DNA from: Gammaproteobacteria bacterium
GTDB taxonomy: Bacteria; Pseudomonadota; Gammaproteobacteria; Steroidobacterales; Rariloculaceae
DNA: 11,169 bases
Direction: 5' to 3'
Assembly (NCBI GenBank): GCA_004357505.1
Contig: SMWC01000032.1
Location: 1 to 11,169 of the forward strand
Below the pieces are notes generated by a model. The model was not told the DNA's origin. It saw only the letters and a program-made list of their open reading frames with translations, and did not search any database. The position numbers and the translations under genes are program-made. Positions 1 through 8,505 of this stretch are shown in pieces; position 1 is the first letter of the stretch, and the number at the start of each line of letters is the position of its first letter.

Positions 1-288
1 CATCTCTTCGACATTGATACTCTGTCGCGCGCGGAACAGCACGACGAGGATCGCCAGCCCGATAGCCGATTCTGCGGCGGCCACCGTCAGAATAAAGAAG
101 ACGAATACCTGACCGAGCACATCGCCGTGCATTCGCGAGAAAGCGATAAAGTTAAAATTCACGGCCAGCAGCATGAGCTCGATGCACATCAGGAGCAGAA
201 TGACGTTCTTGCGGTTAATGAAGATACCGGCCACGCTCAGACTGAACAGCACCGCTGCGAGTAGTAGATAATGAGAGACCGTGATCAA
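1..288 (-). CDS. nuoK: NADH-quinone oxidoreductase subunit K (partial, 3' end outside window)
   Basis: Small membrane subunit of complex I, homologous to MrpC-type antiporter subunits and part of the proton-pumping arm. I translated it by hand: 96 codons with no stop, beginning MITVSHYLLLAAVLFSLSVAG and reaching the window edge at ...INVEEM. NuoK is usually about 100 aa, so only a few residues are missing. Three hydrophobic segments are visible. Glu37 in helix 2 and Glu73 in helix 3 match the two conserved membrane glutamates of the family (Glu36 and Glu72 in E. coli). The likely start is TTG at 288-286, preceded by a good GAGGA ribosome binding site at 296-300 with 7-base spacing. That site overlaps the end of nuoJ, which suggests coupled translation. 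Identification is firm; the TTG start is inferred from the family N-terminus and the ribosome binding site. Confidence 0.95.
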   Translation of the reverse strand, partial: MITVSHYLLLAAVLFSLSVAGIFINRKNVILLLMCIELMLLAVNFNFIAFSRMHGDVLGQVFVFFILTVAAAESAIGLAILVVLFRARQSINVEEM

Positions 289-298
289 CGCCGCGTCC

Positions 299-907
299 TC
301 ATTGATCCGAGTCCTTGGTCGACTCCATCTGTACCAGGCGCACCCGATCTTCCCTGCGCACGGCAACCTGCTCGGCGATATTCTGGGTCTTCAATCCCGG
401 TCGGCGACGCATGGTCAAGGTAATCGCAGCGACGATCGCCAGCAACAACACGAAAGCCGCCAGTTCGAATGCATAGACGTACTCCGTGTATAAAACGGCG
501 CCGAGTTCCTTGGTATTGCTATAACCTGCTGGATGCGGCTCCGGCACGGTCAGAAAAGGAAGATCCTGGCTCCGAAACCAGATGACATTGCCGATCTCGA
601 GGATTACGACGACAGCGACCCCGATACCCAGGGGCATATAACGCGTATACCCCTCTCGCATCCGCTCCATATTGATATCGAGCATCATGACCACAAACAA
701 AAACAGCACCATGACTGCCCCGACATAGACCAACAGCAGCACGACCGCAAGAAACTCCGCCTCCATAAGCAACCAGAGCATCGCGCTTTGAAAGAACGCG
801 AGGACGAGAAACAGGGCCGAATGCACCGGGTTTCGGCTGGTGATAAGACCCAGGGCAGCGATGATCAGAATCGCGGCGAAGCTATAAAACAGTAGCGTGA
901 TAATCAA
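299..907 (-). CDS. nuoJ: NADH-quinone oxidoreductase subunit J
   Basis: Membrane subunit of complex I (ND6 homologue), 202 aa, in the link between the quinone site and the antiporter-like subunits. About five hydrophobic helices are visible in the first 165 residues, followed by a charged cytoplasmic tail. The family signature SRNPVHSALFLVLAFF lies at residues 24-39. The conserved helix 3 with Tyr61-Val-Gly63 (YVGAVMVLFLF), where the family has a pi-bulge, is intact. The start codon is TTG at 907-905. No ATG fits the expected N-terminus, and an AGG lies about 10 bases upstream. It follows nuoI by 18 bases and its stop is 10 bases before nuoK. Length and hydrophobic pattern are normal. The function is certain from the family; the exact start is less so. 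Confidence 0.95.
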   Translation of the reverse strand: MIITLLFYSFAAILIIAALGLITSRNPVHSALFLVLAFFQSAMLWLLMEAEFLAVVLLLVYVGAVMVLFLFVVMMLDINMERMREGYTRYMPLGIGVAVVVILEIGNVIWFRSQDLPFLTVPEPHPAGYSNTKELGAVLYTEYVYAFELAAFVLLLAIVAAITLTMRRRPGLKTQNIAEQVAVRREDRVRLVQMESTKDSDQ

Positions 908-925
908 ACGAATGCGGCCTGGTTT

Positions 926-1408
926 CTAACGATAAGGAGCATCGGCGGCTCTATCAGCCGCGATCATGCTCTCGTACTTGTCGCCTACTGCGAGCAACTT
1001 ATCTTTCGTCATGATGTTTTCGCCGCGTGTTTCCATGTGATATTCGTGAATTCTCGTTTCCACGATCGCATCGACCGGGCAGGCTTCTTCGCAGAACCCG
1101 CAGTAGATGCACTTGAAGAGGTCGATGTCGTACCGAGTAGCACGGCGAGTTCCGTCTTCATCAACATCGGATTCAATCGTAATCGCTAGCGCCGGACAAA
1201 CAGCTTCACAAAGTTTACAGGCGATACAACGTTCTTCCCCATTCGGATAACGCCTGAGCGCATGCAACCCACGGAAACGAGGAGACTGAGGCGCCCTCTC
1301 TTCGGGATATTGCACTGTGACTTCTTTCACGAAGAAATTTTTGAGCGTCAAGCGTAACCCCTTACCGAGTTCGGTCAAAAGAAACGTCTTGATCAAATTT
1401 TTAAACAT
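926..1408 (-). CDS. nuoI: NADH-quinone oxidoreductase subunit I (2x[4Fe-4S] ferredoxin-like)
   Basis: Peripheral-arm subunit of complex I, 160 aa, carrying clusters N6a and N6b that pass electrons from NuoG towards NuoB. Two ferredoxin motifs of the CxxCxxCxxxCP type are complete: Cys61, 64, 67, 71 and Cys100, 103, 106, 110, each followed by Pro. The amphipathic N-terminus (residues 1-30) is the part that in this family lies against the membrane subunit NuoH. The ATG start at 1408-1406 gives the usual MFKNLIKTFLLTEL opening. No strong ribosome binding site is visible in the 17-base gap after nuoH, so translation may depend on coupling. Length is normal for the short bacterial form. Confidence 0.97.
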   Translation of the reverse strand: MFKNLIKTFLLTELGKGLRLTLKNFFVKEVTVQYPEERAPQSPRFRGLHALRRYPNGEERCIACKLCEAVCPALAITIESDVDEDGTRRATRYDIDLFKCIYCGFCEEACPVDAIVETRIHEYHMETRGENIMTKDKLLAVGDKYESMIAADRAADAPYR

Positions 1409-1425
1409 CTAGTGTGCTGATCTCT

Positions 1426-2502
1426 CTAGGCAGCCCATGGTCCGACTTCGAGGGCCACCATGACGCCCTCTACGGCAATCCAGATGAACGTAATCGGTAA
1501 AAATACTTTCCAGCCCAGACGCATGATCTGATCGTATCGGTAACGCGGGAAAGTGGCTCGCGCCCAAAGAAAACAGAACATAAAAAACGCCATCTTCAAC
1601 GCCAGCCAGGCGAAACTGGATTGAGCGAGAAAACTCGACTCCAAGCCCGGAACCCCGGCTAGTGGCGACATCCAACCGCCGAAAAAGAAAATCACCGTAA
1701 GCGCCGTGATCAAGATCATGTTGGCATATTCCGCAAGGAAGAACAGCCCAAACGCCATACCGGAATACTCGACGTGGAACCCTGCAACTATTTCGGACTC
1801 GCCTTCAGCGACATCGAAGGGCGAGCGATTCGTTTCTGCCAGGCCCGAGATGAAGTACACCACAAACAATGGAAACAACGGCCAGACGAACCAACTCAAC
1901 ACGCTCGTGCCTTCCTGCGCAACAACAATCGCGCGGAGATTCAGGCTGCCGCTGGCCATCAGGACCCCGACCAGCGCGAATCCCATGGCGATTTCATAAG
2001 ACACGATCTGTGCAGCAGAACGCATCGCACCCAGAAAAGCATATTTTGAGTTAGACGCCCAGCCGGCGATGATGACGCCATAGACCCCCATCGAGGTGAG
2101 CGCCAGAATATATAACAGCCCTGCGTCGATATCCGCCACCACGAAATCATCACTGAACGGCACAACCGCCCACACGGCAAATGCTGTAAGAAGTGATAGT
2201 AACGGCGCTAGGTAAAACAGGAACGGGTTGGCGTTACTCGGTACGATAATTTCCTTGAGCAACATTTTCAGCGTATCGGCAATCGGCTGCAGCAATCCGT
2301 ACCAGCCCACCCGGTTCGGGCCAAGCCGATTCTGCATATAGCCGATGACCTTGCGCTCAGCGTAGGTAAAATACGCGACGGTGCCCATTAACAGCAGGAT
2401 CACAAGCATCACTTCGATACTCGTCAACACGATGTAATGGGCGACTACGGGAAGACCTATTAGCGCCACCAGGCTATCGATATAGGCAAGTAGGCTACTC
2501 AT
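1426..2502 (-). CDS. nuoH: NADH-quinone oxidoreductase subunit H
   Basis: Membrane subunit of complex I (ND1 homologue), 358 aa, that forms the quinone chamber together with NuoB and NuoD. About eight hydrophobic helices are visible. The highly conserved cytoplasmic-loop signature LAETNRSPFDVAEGESEIVAG, followed by FHVEYSGM, is intact. So is the early motif GYMQNRLGPNRVGWYGLLQPIAD, which includes the family's invariant GPNRVG. The ATG start at 2502-2500 lies 16 bases after nuoG. An AGG with about 9-base spacing (within 2503-2518) can serve as the ribosome binding site and overlaps the end of nuoG. Length is near the upper end of the usual 320-360 aa range. No disruption is seen. Confidence 0.97.
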   Translation of the reverse strand: MSSLLAYIDSLVALIGLPVVAHYIVLTSIEVMLVILLLMGTVAYFTYAERKVIGYMQNRLGPNRVGWYGLLQPIADTLKMLLKEIIVPSNANPFLFYLAPLLSLLTAFAVWAVVPFSDDFVVADIDAGLLYILALTSMGVYGVIIAGWASNSKYAFLGAMRSAAQIVSYEIAMGFALVGVLMASGSLNLRAIVVAQEGTSVLSWFVWPLFPLFVVYFISGLAETNRSPFDVAEGESEIVAGFHVEYSGMAFGLFFLAEYANMILITALTVIFFFGGWMSPLAGVPGLESSFLAQSSFAWLALKMAFFMFCFLWARATFPRYRYDQIMRLGWKVFLPITFIWIAVEGVMVALEVGPWAA

Positions 2503-2518
2503 GTCGTTCGCCTACCTA

Positions 2519-4699
2519 CTAGCCTCCGCGCGTCTCACGTGCGATGCGGGTCTCCTGCAGCGCAGTACCGCGTCGGACGACGGCATCGACGGCATAAATC
2601 GGTACGTCCAACGCCATCGCATCCACGGCGACCGGCTCGAGACTCACCGCCGCTCGCCCGTTATAGTCATTGTTCGCTTCGACGTGCCCAATCTCGCTCG
2701 CCAGCGCCTCGCTTATCTCTGCCGCGTTCTGGTACTCGCAGTCCGGTAGATTGAGCTCGTTGCCGAGTACACGCAGAACTCGCCATCCCGCCCGCGCGTC
2801 GCCAACAAGGCTTGCTGCCGCACTGAAGCTTTGCCAGCGACCTTCAACGTTGACGAAGGTCCCCGCCGTCTCGGCAAAGGTGCCGATGGGTAACAATACA
2901 TCAGCACATTCCAGCAGCCGTTCAGTCACAAACGGAGTGAAGCAGATGACAGTGTCAGCCGCTTTCAGAGCTTGCTCCGCCAGCGTACCATCGGCTAGAT
3001 CGTGGTCGGGCTCTAGGCCAAAGAGCAGGTAGACACTGCGCGGTGATGCAAGCATGCCATGGGCATTAAGCCCAGCGGACTCGAGTGCCCGGCCCCCAGG
3101 CCCACGGTGTGGCAGCAACCCGGCCAATGCCGCGCCAACCGCGTTCGCGCCTTCCGGTAGATAGCCTAAGCGCGCTCCGGTCAGATCGGCCAACGCCGCA
3201 GCGAGGCGTCGGATATCAGCGTAGCGCGGATGACGCATCGCCAACTGCCCTAACAAAATCAGGCTACGTTCCTTGTTCAACAGGACGCCTGCTGCATCGC
3301 GGTGGGCGTCTTGAATCTCTACACGCTTCAGCGCCTTGGCCAATGGCGCAGACATGTTGCTGCCCTTGAGTTCGGCGGCAGCAACCACCACGCCCGCGAG
3401 CAACTCTGCGAAACGCTCTAACGGCGCTTCGACGTAAGCGGCGCTGGGGAAATGAGTTTCATACGGCACTGGATTCACGAACCCCACGGCCGCCCCGTTT
3501 ACCGCAGCTTTACGGATCCGGTGCGCGATGATCGGCACTTCCATACGCAGGTTGGAGCCGATGACGAGGACTCCGTCGAGATTGTCGAGCGCAGCGATAG
3601 AGGTGCCGAGCGATAACCAGAGTGGATCGGATGCCTGGTCGCTGAAGTCGCGCGTCCGCAGCCGATGATCTAGATTCTGGCAACCGAGATGCCGCGTCAA
3701 CCGGTTGAGAAGATACATCTCCTCGAGAGTCGAACTGGGTGAGACAAGGACGCCCAGCGCATCTCCTTCATCGCCCAGGTCGTTGAGCAACGATTCCCGT
3801 GTTGCAGCCAGCGCCTCTGCCCAGGACACGTCAAACCACTCCTGATCTTTTTTTAGTAACGGTGATGTCAGCCGATCCGCCGTATAGACGCCTTCATAAC
3901 TGAAACGATCCCGGTCCGAAATCCAGGTCTCGTTGATCGCCTCGTTTTCCTGCGGAACGATGCGTTTGAGCGTTCCGCGTAGTACGTGGCCATAAAGATT
4001 GGAACCGACACAGTCGTGTGGCGACACCAGGGGTATTGCCATCATCTCCCAGGCGCGGGCACCGAAGCGGTAAGGTTTGTTGTTGAGTGCCCCCACCGGG
4101 CACAGGTCGATGATGTTTCCCGACAGTTCGTGATCGACGCTGCGCTCGATGTAGGTACCGATCTCCATGTGTTCACTACGGCCTGTCGTGCCGAGTTCCT
4201 GGATCCCGGCAATTTCCTGACCAAAACGGATACAACGCGTGCAATGAATACAGCGCGTCATGTCGGTCGACACCAGCGGCCCCAGGTTTTTATCCTGCAC
4301 AACGCGCTTCTGGTCTGCGTAGCGAGAAATATCGCGGCCGTAACCCATGGCGAGATCCTGCAGCTCGCATTCGCCGCCCTGGTCACAGATCGGACAATCC
4401 AGGGGGTGATTGATGAGTAGAAACTCCATCATGGCTTTCTGCGCCGAGATCGCGATGCGCGACCGGGTAAAGACCTTCATCCCTTCTGTCACGGGCGTCG
4501 CGCACGCGGGTAGCGGCTTAGGTGCTTTTTCGATTTCGACGAGGCACATACGGCAATTGGCCGCCACCGATAGCTTCTTGTGATAGCAGAACCGCGGCAC
4601 ATAGGTCTTGTGCCGGTCGGTCACTTCGATGAGCATCTGCCCTCTACGCGCCGTGACCGACTCGCCGTTGATTTCGATGTTGACCGTGTCGTCACTCAT
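2519..4699 (-). CDS. nuoG: NADH-quinone oxidoreductase subunit G, without the N7 cluster motif
   Basis: Largest peripheral-arm subunit of complex I, 726 aa, which relays electrons from NuoF to NuoI. Residues 1-80 are a [2Fe-2S] ferredoxin domain with Cys38, 49, 52, 66 (cluster N1b). His98-x3-Cys102-x2-Cys105-x5-Cys111 is the His-ligated N5 site. Cys150, 153, 156 and Cys200 form the N4 site. The remainder is a molybdopterin-oxidoreductase-like domain with no recognisable cofactor site, as is usual for NuoG. At the position of the additional N7 site (CxxCxxxC) only Cys230 remains; the next positions are Ser233 and Gly237, so N7 is probably absent. The ATG start lies 18 bases after nuoF, with only a weak ribosome binding site. 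The C-terminal Val-Arg-Arg-x3-Leu-Gln ending is typical, so the gene appears complete. Confidence 0.97.
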   Translation of the reverse strand: MSDDTVNIEINGESVTARRGQMLIEVTDRHKTYVPRFCYHKKLSVAANCRMCLVEIEKAPKPLPACATPVTEGMKVFTRSRIAISAQKAMMEFLLINHPLDCPICDQGGECELQDLAMGYGRDISRYADQKRVVQDKNLGPLVSTDMTRCIHCTRCIRFGQEIAGIQELGTTGRSEHMEIGTYIERSVDHELSGNIIDLCPVGALNNKPYRFGARAWEMMAIPLVSPHDCVGSNLYGHVLRGTLKRIVPQENEAINETWISDRDRFSYEGVYTADRLTSPLLKKDQEWFDVSWAEALAATRESLLNDLGDEGDALGVLVSPSSTLEEMYLLNRLTRHLGCQNLDHRLRTRDFSDQASDPLWLSLGTSIAALDNLDGVLVIGSNLRMEVPIIAHRIRKAAVNGAAVGFVNPVPYETHFPSAAYVEAPLERFAELLAGVVVAAAELKGSNMSAPLAKALKRVEIQDAHRDAAGVLLNKERSLILLGQLAMRHPRYADIRRLAAALADLTGARLGYLPEGANAVGAALAGLLPHRGPGGRALESAGLNAHGMLASPRSVYLLFGLEPDHDLADGTLAEQALKAADTVICFTPFVTERLLECADVLLPIGTFAETAGTFVNVEGRWQSFSAAASLVGDARAGWRVLRVLGNELNLPDCEYQNAAEISEALASEIGHVEANNDYNGRAAVSLEPVAVDAMALDVPIYAVDAVVRRGTALQETRIARETRGG

Positions 4700-4717
4700 A
4701 GGATTCGCTCACGAGCG

Positions 4718-6022
4718 TCAGGCAGCCGCCGGTTGATGCGCTTCGACAATGCTGCGGCCGCCGTTCTCAACCATGTACTCGAACTCGTGCCGGTAATGTT
4801 TGATGAAGCTCTGGACAGGCCACGCGGCTGCGTCGCCGAGTGCACAGATAGAATGGCCTTCGATTTTGTTCGCGACGTCCACCAACAGATCTATGTCCCC
4901 CTTGACGCCGTCCCCTTGTTGGATGCGAGTCAACATGCGATAGAGCCAGCCGGTACCTTCGCGACACGGAGTACATTGCCCGCAGGACTCCGCGTAATAG
5001 AATCTCGATATCCGGCGCAGGACACTGACCATGCACGTGGTCTCGTCCATTACGACCATGGCACCCGTGCCAAAGCCTGAGCCGATATCACGCAACGTGT
5101 CAAAGTCCATCGTCAGATCCATGATCACATCCGCAGGCACCACCGGCACCGACGAACCGCCGGGGATTACGGCTTTCAATACCCGATCACCACGCATACC
5201 GCCAGCGACTTCCAGGAGTTCTTTAAACGGAATGCCGAAAGGCAACTCGTAGTTGCCCGGCTTCTCGACGTGGCCCGACACGGAAAAGATCCCCGTGCCT
5301 CCGGACCCGGGGCAGCCCAGATCTGCGAACCATCTCGCTCCATTGCGGATGATCGCGGGCACCGATGCCAAAGTCTGCGTGTTATTGATCGTGGTCGGCG
5401 CACCGTAGAGCCCATAATTCGCGGGGAATGGCGGTTTGAATCGCGGCTTACCCTGCTTGCCTTCCAGAGATTCCAATAACGCCGTTTCTTCACCACAGAT
5501 GTATGCGCCCGCACCAACGAACGTGTGTAATGTAAAATCGATACCGGAACCCTTGATATTTTCGCCGAGCCAGCCGGCTTCGTAGGCTTCCTTCACGGCC
5601 GCTTCAAATCTCGGCACCGGCTCGCCCAAGAACTCCCCTCGAATATAGTTGTAACTGACGGTAGCGCCCATCGCGAAGCCGGCGATTGCCATCCCTTCGA
5701 TCAGCGCGTGTGGATTGTATCGGAGCACGTCACGGTCGTGACAGGTACCCGGCTCACTCTCGTCGGAGTTGCACACCAGGTATTTCTGAACACCTGGGTC
5801 CTTCGGCATGAAACTCCACTTCAGCCCCGTTGGGAAACCGGCGCCTCCGCGACCCCGAAGGCCGGAGTTTTTCACTTCCTCGATGACCGCCGCTTGATCG
5901 AGTTCACCACTGAGGATTTTCTGCCAAGCTTGGTACCCCCCAACCGTCAAGTAATTTTCCAGCGACCACGGTTCCTGCTCGATATCGAGCGTGCTGAAAC
6001 ACACTTGCGTGGTTACCGGCAT
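4718..6022 (-). CDS. nuoF: NADH-quinone oxidoreductase subunit F (NADH- and FMN-binding)
   Basis: Entry subunit of complex I, 434 aa: it binds NADH and FMN and takes the hydride, then passes electrons to cluster N3. The glycine-rich nucleotide-binding loop RGRGGAGFPTG is at residues 56-66. The flavin-site segment CNSDESEPGTC is at 84-94, and the second conserved stretch GAGAYICGEETALLESLEG lies near 170-190. The [4Fe-4S] N3 ligands are Cys347, 350, 353 (SCGQCTPC) and Cys393 (HSICALGD). The ATG start at 6022-6020 is 8 bases after the nuoE stop. A GGG close upstream overlaps that stop, which fits coupled translation of the nuoE/nuoF pair. Length is typical. It works in the cytoplasmic arm with NuoE and NuoG. 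Confidence 0.98.
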   Translation of the reverse strand: MPVTTQVCFSTLDIEQEPWSLENYLTVGGYQAWQKILSGELDQAAVIEEVKNSGLRGRGGAGFPTGLKWSFMPKDPGVQKYLVCNSDESEPGTCHDRDVLRYNPHALIEGMAIAGFAMGATVSYNYIRGEFLGEPVPRFEAAVKEAYEAGWLGENIKGSGIDFTLHTFVGAGAYICGEETALLESLEGKQGKPRFKPPFPANYGLYGAPTTINNTQTLASVPAIIRNGARWFADLGCPGSGGTGIFSVSGHVEKPGNYELPFGIPFKELLEVAGGMRGDRVLKAVIPGGSSVPVVPADVIMDLTMDFDTLRDIGSGFGTGAMVVMDETTCMVSVLRRISRFYYAESCGQCTPCREGTGWLYRMLTRIQQGDGVKGDIDLLVDVANKIEGHSICALGDAAAWPVQSFIKHYRHEFEYMVENGGRSIVEAHQPAAA

Positions 6023-6030
6023 ATTCAGCC

Positions 6031-6522
6031 CTACTCCAGTTTCTCGAGTACCGCATCTACCTTCGCGGGTGTGAGGTTCTCGTGATAGTCATGATCGACC
6101 ATCATCATCGGTGCTCCACAGCATGCCGCCAGACATTCTTCCTCGCGGTTCAAATAGAACTTGCCGTCCTCGGTACTCTCACCCGTCTTGATACCGAGTT
6201 TTTTTTCCAGGTGTTCGACGATTTCGCCGGAGCCACGCAGCATGCAGGAAATATTCGTACAGACCGAGATTCTGTATCGGCCGACCGGTTCGGTCTCGAG
6301 CAGCGAATAGAATGTCGCGATCTCATAGACCTGAATGGGAGGCAAGTCCAGATATTCGGCGACCGAATCCATGAGTTCGGGCGTGAGATAACCTTGGTTC
6401 TCATGCTGGACGGCGTGTAACGCGCCGATGACAGCAGAGCGCTGCCGACCTTCCGGGAATTTTCGTACCCAGTGATCGATCTCTTCGCGAACGTGCTCGG
6501 ATAGTTGTAGCTGGTCACTCAC
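6031..6522 (-). CDS. nuoE: NADH-quinone oxidoreductase subunit E ([2Fe-2S])
   Basis: Thioredoxin-fold subunit of complex I, 163 aa, carrying the [2Fe-2S] cluster N1a next to the FMN of NuoF. Residues 1-80 form the helical N-terminal domain, with HAVQHENQGYLTPE and YEIATFYS as family landmarks. The cluster ligands are Cys88-x4-Cys93 and Cys130-x3-Cys134. The start codon is GTG at 6522-6520, which overlaps the nuoD stop in a GTGA arrangement, so translation is very likely coupled to nuoD. Length is normal for bacteria. No alternative ATG gives a full N-terminal domain. Confidence 0.97.
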   Translation of the reverse strand: MSDQLQLSEHVREEIDHWVRKFPEGRQRSAVIGALHAVQHENQGYLTPELMDSVAEYLDLPPIQVYEIATFYSLLETEPVGRYRISVCTNISCMLRGSGEIVEHLEKKLGIKTGESTEDGKFYLNREEECLAACCGAPMMMVDHDYHENLTPAKVDAVLEKLE

Positions 6523-7772
6523 CGGTCTATCTCTCCGAACACGATGTCCTGGGTACCGATGACGGCGACAACATCGGCCAACATATGCCCCACCACCATC
6601 TCGTTCATCGCCGCAAGATGAGCGAAACCCGGCGCCCTAACTTTCATGCGATATGGTTTGTTCGCACCGTCCGAAATCAGATAGACGCCGAACTCTCCTT
6701 TCGGAGCCTCCACCGCCGCATAGGCTTCGCCTTCAGGCACGCAATAACCCTCGGTAAACAATTTGAAATGATGGATCAGAGCCTCCATATCATCTTTCAT
6801 CTCCATGCGATTTGGCGGCGAGAACTTGTGATCATCGAGGATGACCGGGCCAGCATTCTGCCGTAACCAATCAACGCATTGTTCAACGATCCGGTTTGAC
6901 TGGCGCATCTCTTCGATTCGCACGAGGTAACGATCGTAGCAATCACCCGTCGCGCCGACGGGAATGTCGAACTCAACCTGGTCGTAGACTGCATAGGGCT
7001 GTTTCTTGCGCAGATCCCATGGCACACCCGACCCCCTGAGCATCGGCCCGGAAAATCCCAACTGCATGGCGCGCTCGGGCGACACGACACCAATATTGAC
7101 CGTACGCTGTTTCCAGATGCGATTGTCGGTCAACAGCGTCTCGTAATCATCAACACAACCCGGGAAGCGCTCTGTGAAAGCGCCGATGAAATCCAGCAGC
7201 GACCCACGGCGGGCCTCATTCATGCGTTTAAGGTCTTTCTCCTTCCGATGCTTGGAAGGTTGGTATTTGGGCATCCGGTCGGGTAAGTCGCGATAGACGC
7301 CGCCCGGGCGATAGTACGTCGCGTGCATCCGCGTTCCCGACACCGCTTCATAGCAGTCCATCAGGTCCTCGCGTTCCCTGAAGCAATAGAGAAATATCGT
7401 CATTGCCCCGACGTCGAGTCCGTGCGATCCGAGCCACATCAGGTGATTCAGAATGCGCGTAATTTCGTCAAACATGACGCGGATGTATTGGGCGCGTATC
7501 GGCGGTGTGATACCGAGTAATTTTTCGATGGCGAGCACATAGCCGTGCTCGTTGCACATCATCGACACGTAATCCAGGCGATCCATGTAACCGATGGTCT
7601 GATTGAACGGTTTCGATTCAGCGAGCTTTTCGGTGGCACGGTGCAAAAGGCCGATATGCGGATCGGCCTTTTGAATGACCTCGCCGTCCATCTCCAGTAC
7701 CAATCGCAATACGCCGTGCGCCGCCGGATGTTGAGGCCCGAAATTCAGCGTAAAGTTTTGGATCTCAGGCAT
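6519..7772 (-). CDS. nuoD: NADH-quinone oxidoreductase subunit D
   Basis: 49-kDa-type subunit of complex I, 417 aa, which forms the quinone-binding pocket with NuoB. It descends from the large subunit of [NiFe] hydrogenases. I chose the ATG at 7772-7770 (MPEIQNFTLNFGPQHPAAHG). It matches the family N-terminus and has an AGGA ribosome binding site 8 bases upstream inside the end of nuoC. The open frame extends 44 codons further upstream, but that stretch lies within nuoC. The quinone headgroup residues His19 (GPQHPAAHG) and Tyr68 (YMDRLDY) are present with the same 49-residue spacing as His38 and Tyr87 of Thermus Nqo4. The hydrogenase nickel ligands are absent, as expected. It overlaps nuoC by 8 bases and nuoE by 4. 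The C-terminus ends in the usual GEIDR. Confidence 0.98.
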   Translation of the reverse strand: MPEIQNFTLNFGPQHPAAHGVLRLVLEMDGEVIQKADPHIGLLHRATEKLAESKPFNQTIGYMDRLDYVSMMCNEHGYVLAIEKLLGITPPIRAQYIRVMFDEITRILNHLMWLGSHGLDVGAMTIFLYCFREREDLMDCYEAVSGTRMHATYYRPGGVYRDLPDRMPKYQPSKHRKEKDLKRMNEARRGSLLDFIGAFTERFPGCVDDYETLLTDNRIWKQRTVNIGVVSPERAMQLGFSGPMLRGSGVPWDLRKKQPYAVYDQVEFDIPVGATGDCYDRYLVRIEEMRQSNRIVEQCVDWLRQNAGPVILDDHKFSPPNRMEMKDDMEALIHHFKLFTEGYCVPEGEAYAAVEAPKGEFGVYLISDGANKPYRMKVRAPGFAHLAAMNEMVVGHMLADVVAVIGTQDIVFGEIDR

Positions 7773-8505
7773 CGCCGTCATCCTTGAGACCGGGGTCGTA
7801 GCGGTTATCGTCGCGAATCGTCTTCGGCACAAGTGTGCGCGGCTCAATACTGACTGGCTCGTAGACGACGCGGCCCTTGCTCGGGTCATAGCGCATCTCG
7901 ACATTGCCGATCAGCGGAAAATCTTTGCGAAATGGATGGCCGATAAAACCGTAGTCCGTAAGAAGTCTTCGCAGATCTGGATGACCGACGAACGCAATTC
8001 CGAACAGATCGAACGCTTCCCGCTCATACCAGTCCGCCGAGGACCAAATCGATATTACGGAGTCGACCATTGGCCGCTCCTCGTCTACACAGAAGATCTT
8101 CAGACGGACTCTATGGTTGTGCGTAATGGATAACAGATGATAAACAACCGCAAACCGGCGTTCCGGCCGATATTGGGTGTCTGCTATCTTGTCCGTGCCC
8201 GCCGTCTGATCTGGAAGTACGCCGCGACTGAAGCCGGTGGAAGTCGCCGAAGCAGTGTCCCACTCGTCGCGGCCGTAGCTCAAGTAATCCACGCCGCAGA
8301 TATCCATCAACATCTCGAATCGACAGGCTTCGTCGTCGCGTAAAATTCGCGCGCACGCCACCAGGTCGGCGGCGGCAAGCTGGTAGCCTAATTCGCCATG
8401 AGCGCTGTCCATGCGCGTCAGCTTGTCTCCGAGCCTCGATTCGATAGCTGCAGCCAGCGCAGCGTATTTAGACGTGAGCGTTGTCACTCTTGGTGACGAT
8501 GCCAT
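7765..8505 (-). CDS. nuoC: NADH-quinone oxidoreductase subunit C (unfused)
   Basis: 30-kDa-type peripheral subunit of complex I, 246 aa, structural and without redox centres. I chose the ATG at 8505-8503, which shares its A with the TGA stop of nuoB (TGATG). The longer open frame upstream runs inside nuoB and has no family similarity. The signature EREAFDLFGIAFVGHPDLRRLL begins at residue 161, followed by GFIGHPFRKDFPL, the most conserved part of the family. Residues of about 79-114 (DEWDTASATSTGFSRG... to YRPERR) form a polar, Thr/Ser-rich insertion before the VVYHLLS strand. To my recollection similar insertions occur in other gammaproteobacterial NuoC proteins. nuoC being separate from nuoD sets this operon apart from the enterobacterial type with a fused nuoCD. 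Confidence 0.97.
   Translation of the reverse strand: MASSPRVTTLTSKYAALAAAIESRLGDKLTRMDSAHGELGYQLAAADLVACARILRDDEACRFEMLMDICGVDYLSYGRDEWDTASATSTGFSRGVLPDQTAGTDKIADTQYRPERRFAVVYHLLSITHNHRVRLKIFCVDEERPMVDSVISIWSSADWYEREAFDLFGIAFVGHPDLRRLLTDYGFIGHPFRKDFPLIGNVEMRYDPSKGRVVYEPVSIEPRTLVPKTIRDDNRYDPGLKDDGDA

Noticed and set aside
4580..5080. 166-aa open frame on the plus strand across the nuoG/nuoF junction, and similar ones elsewhere
   Set aside because: These are antisense shadows of conserved nuo genes in GC-rich DNA, with no ribosome binding sites and no recognisable domains.
7773..7904. Longer N-terminus of NuoD (461 aa form)
   Set aside because: The extra 44 residues are a frame-shifted reading of nuoC. 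The internal ATG has a good ribosome binding site and the standard MPEIQNFTLNFGPQHP start.
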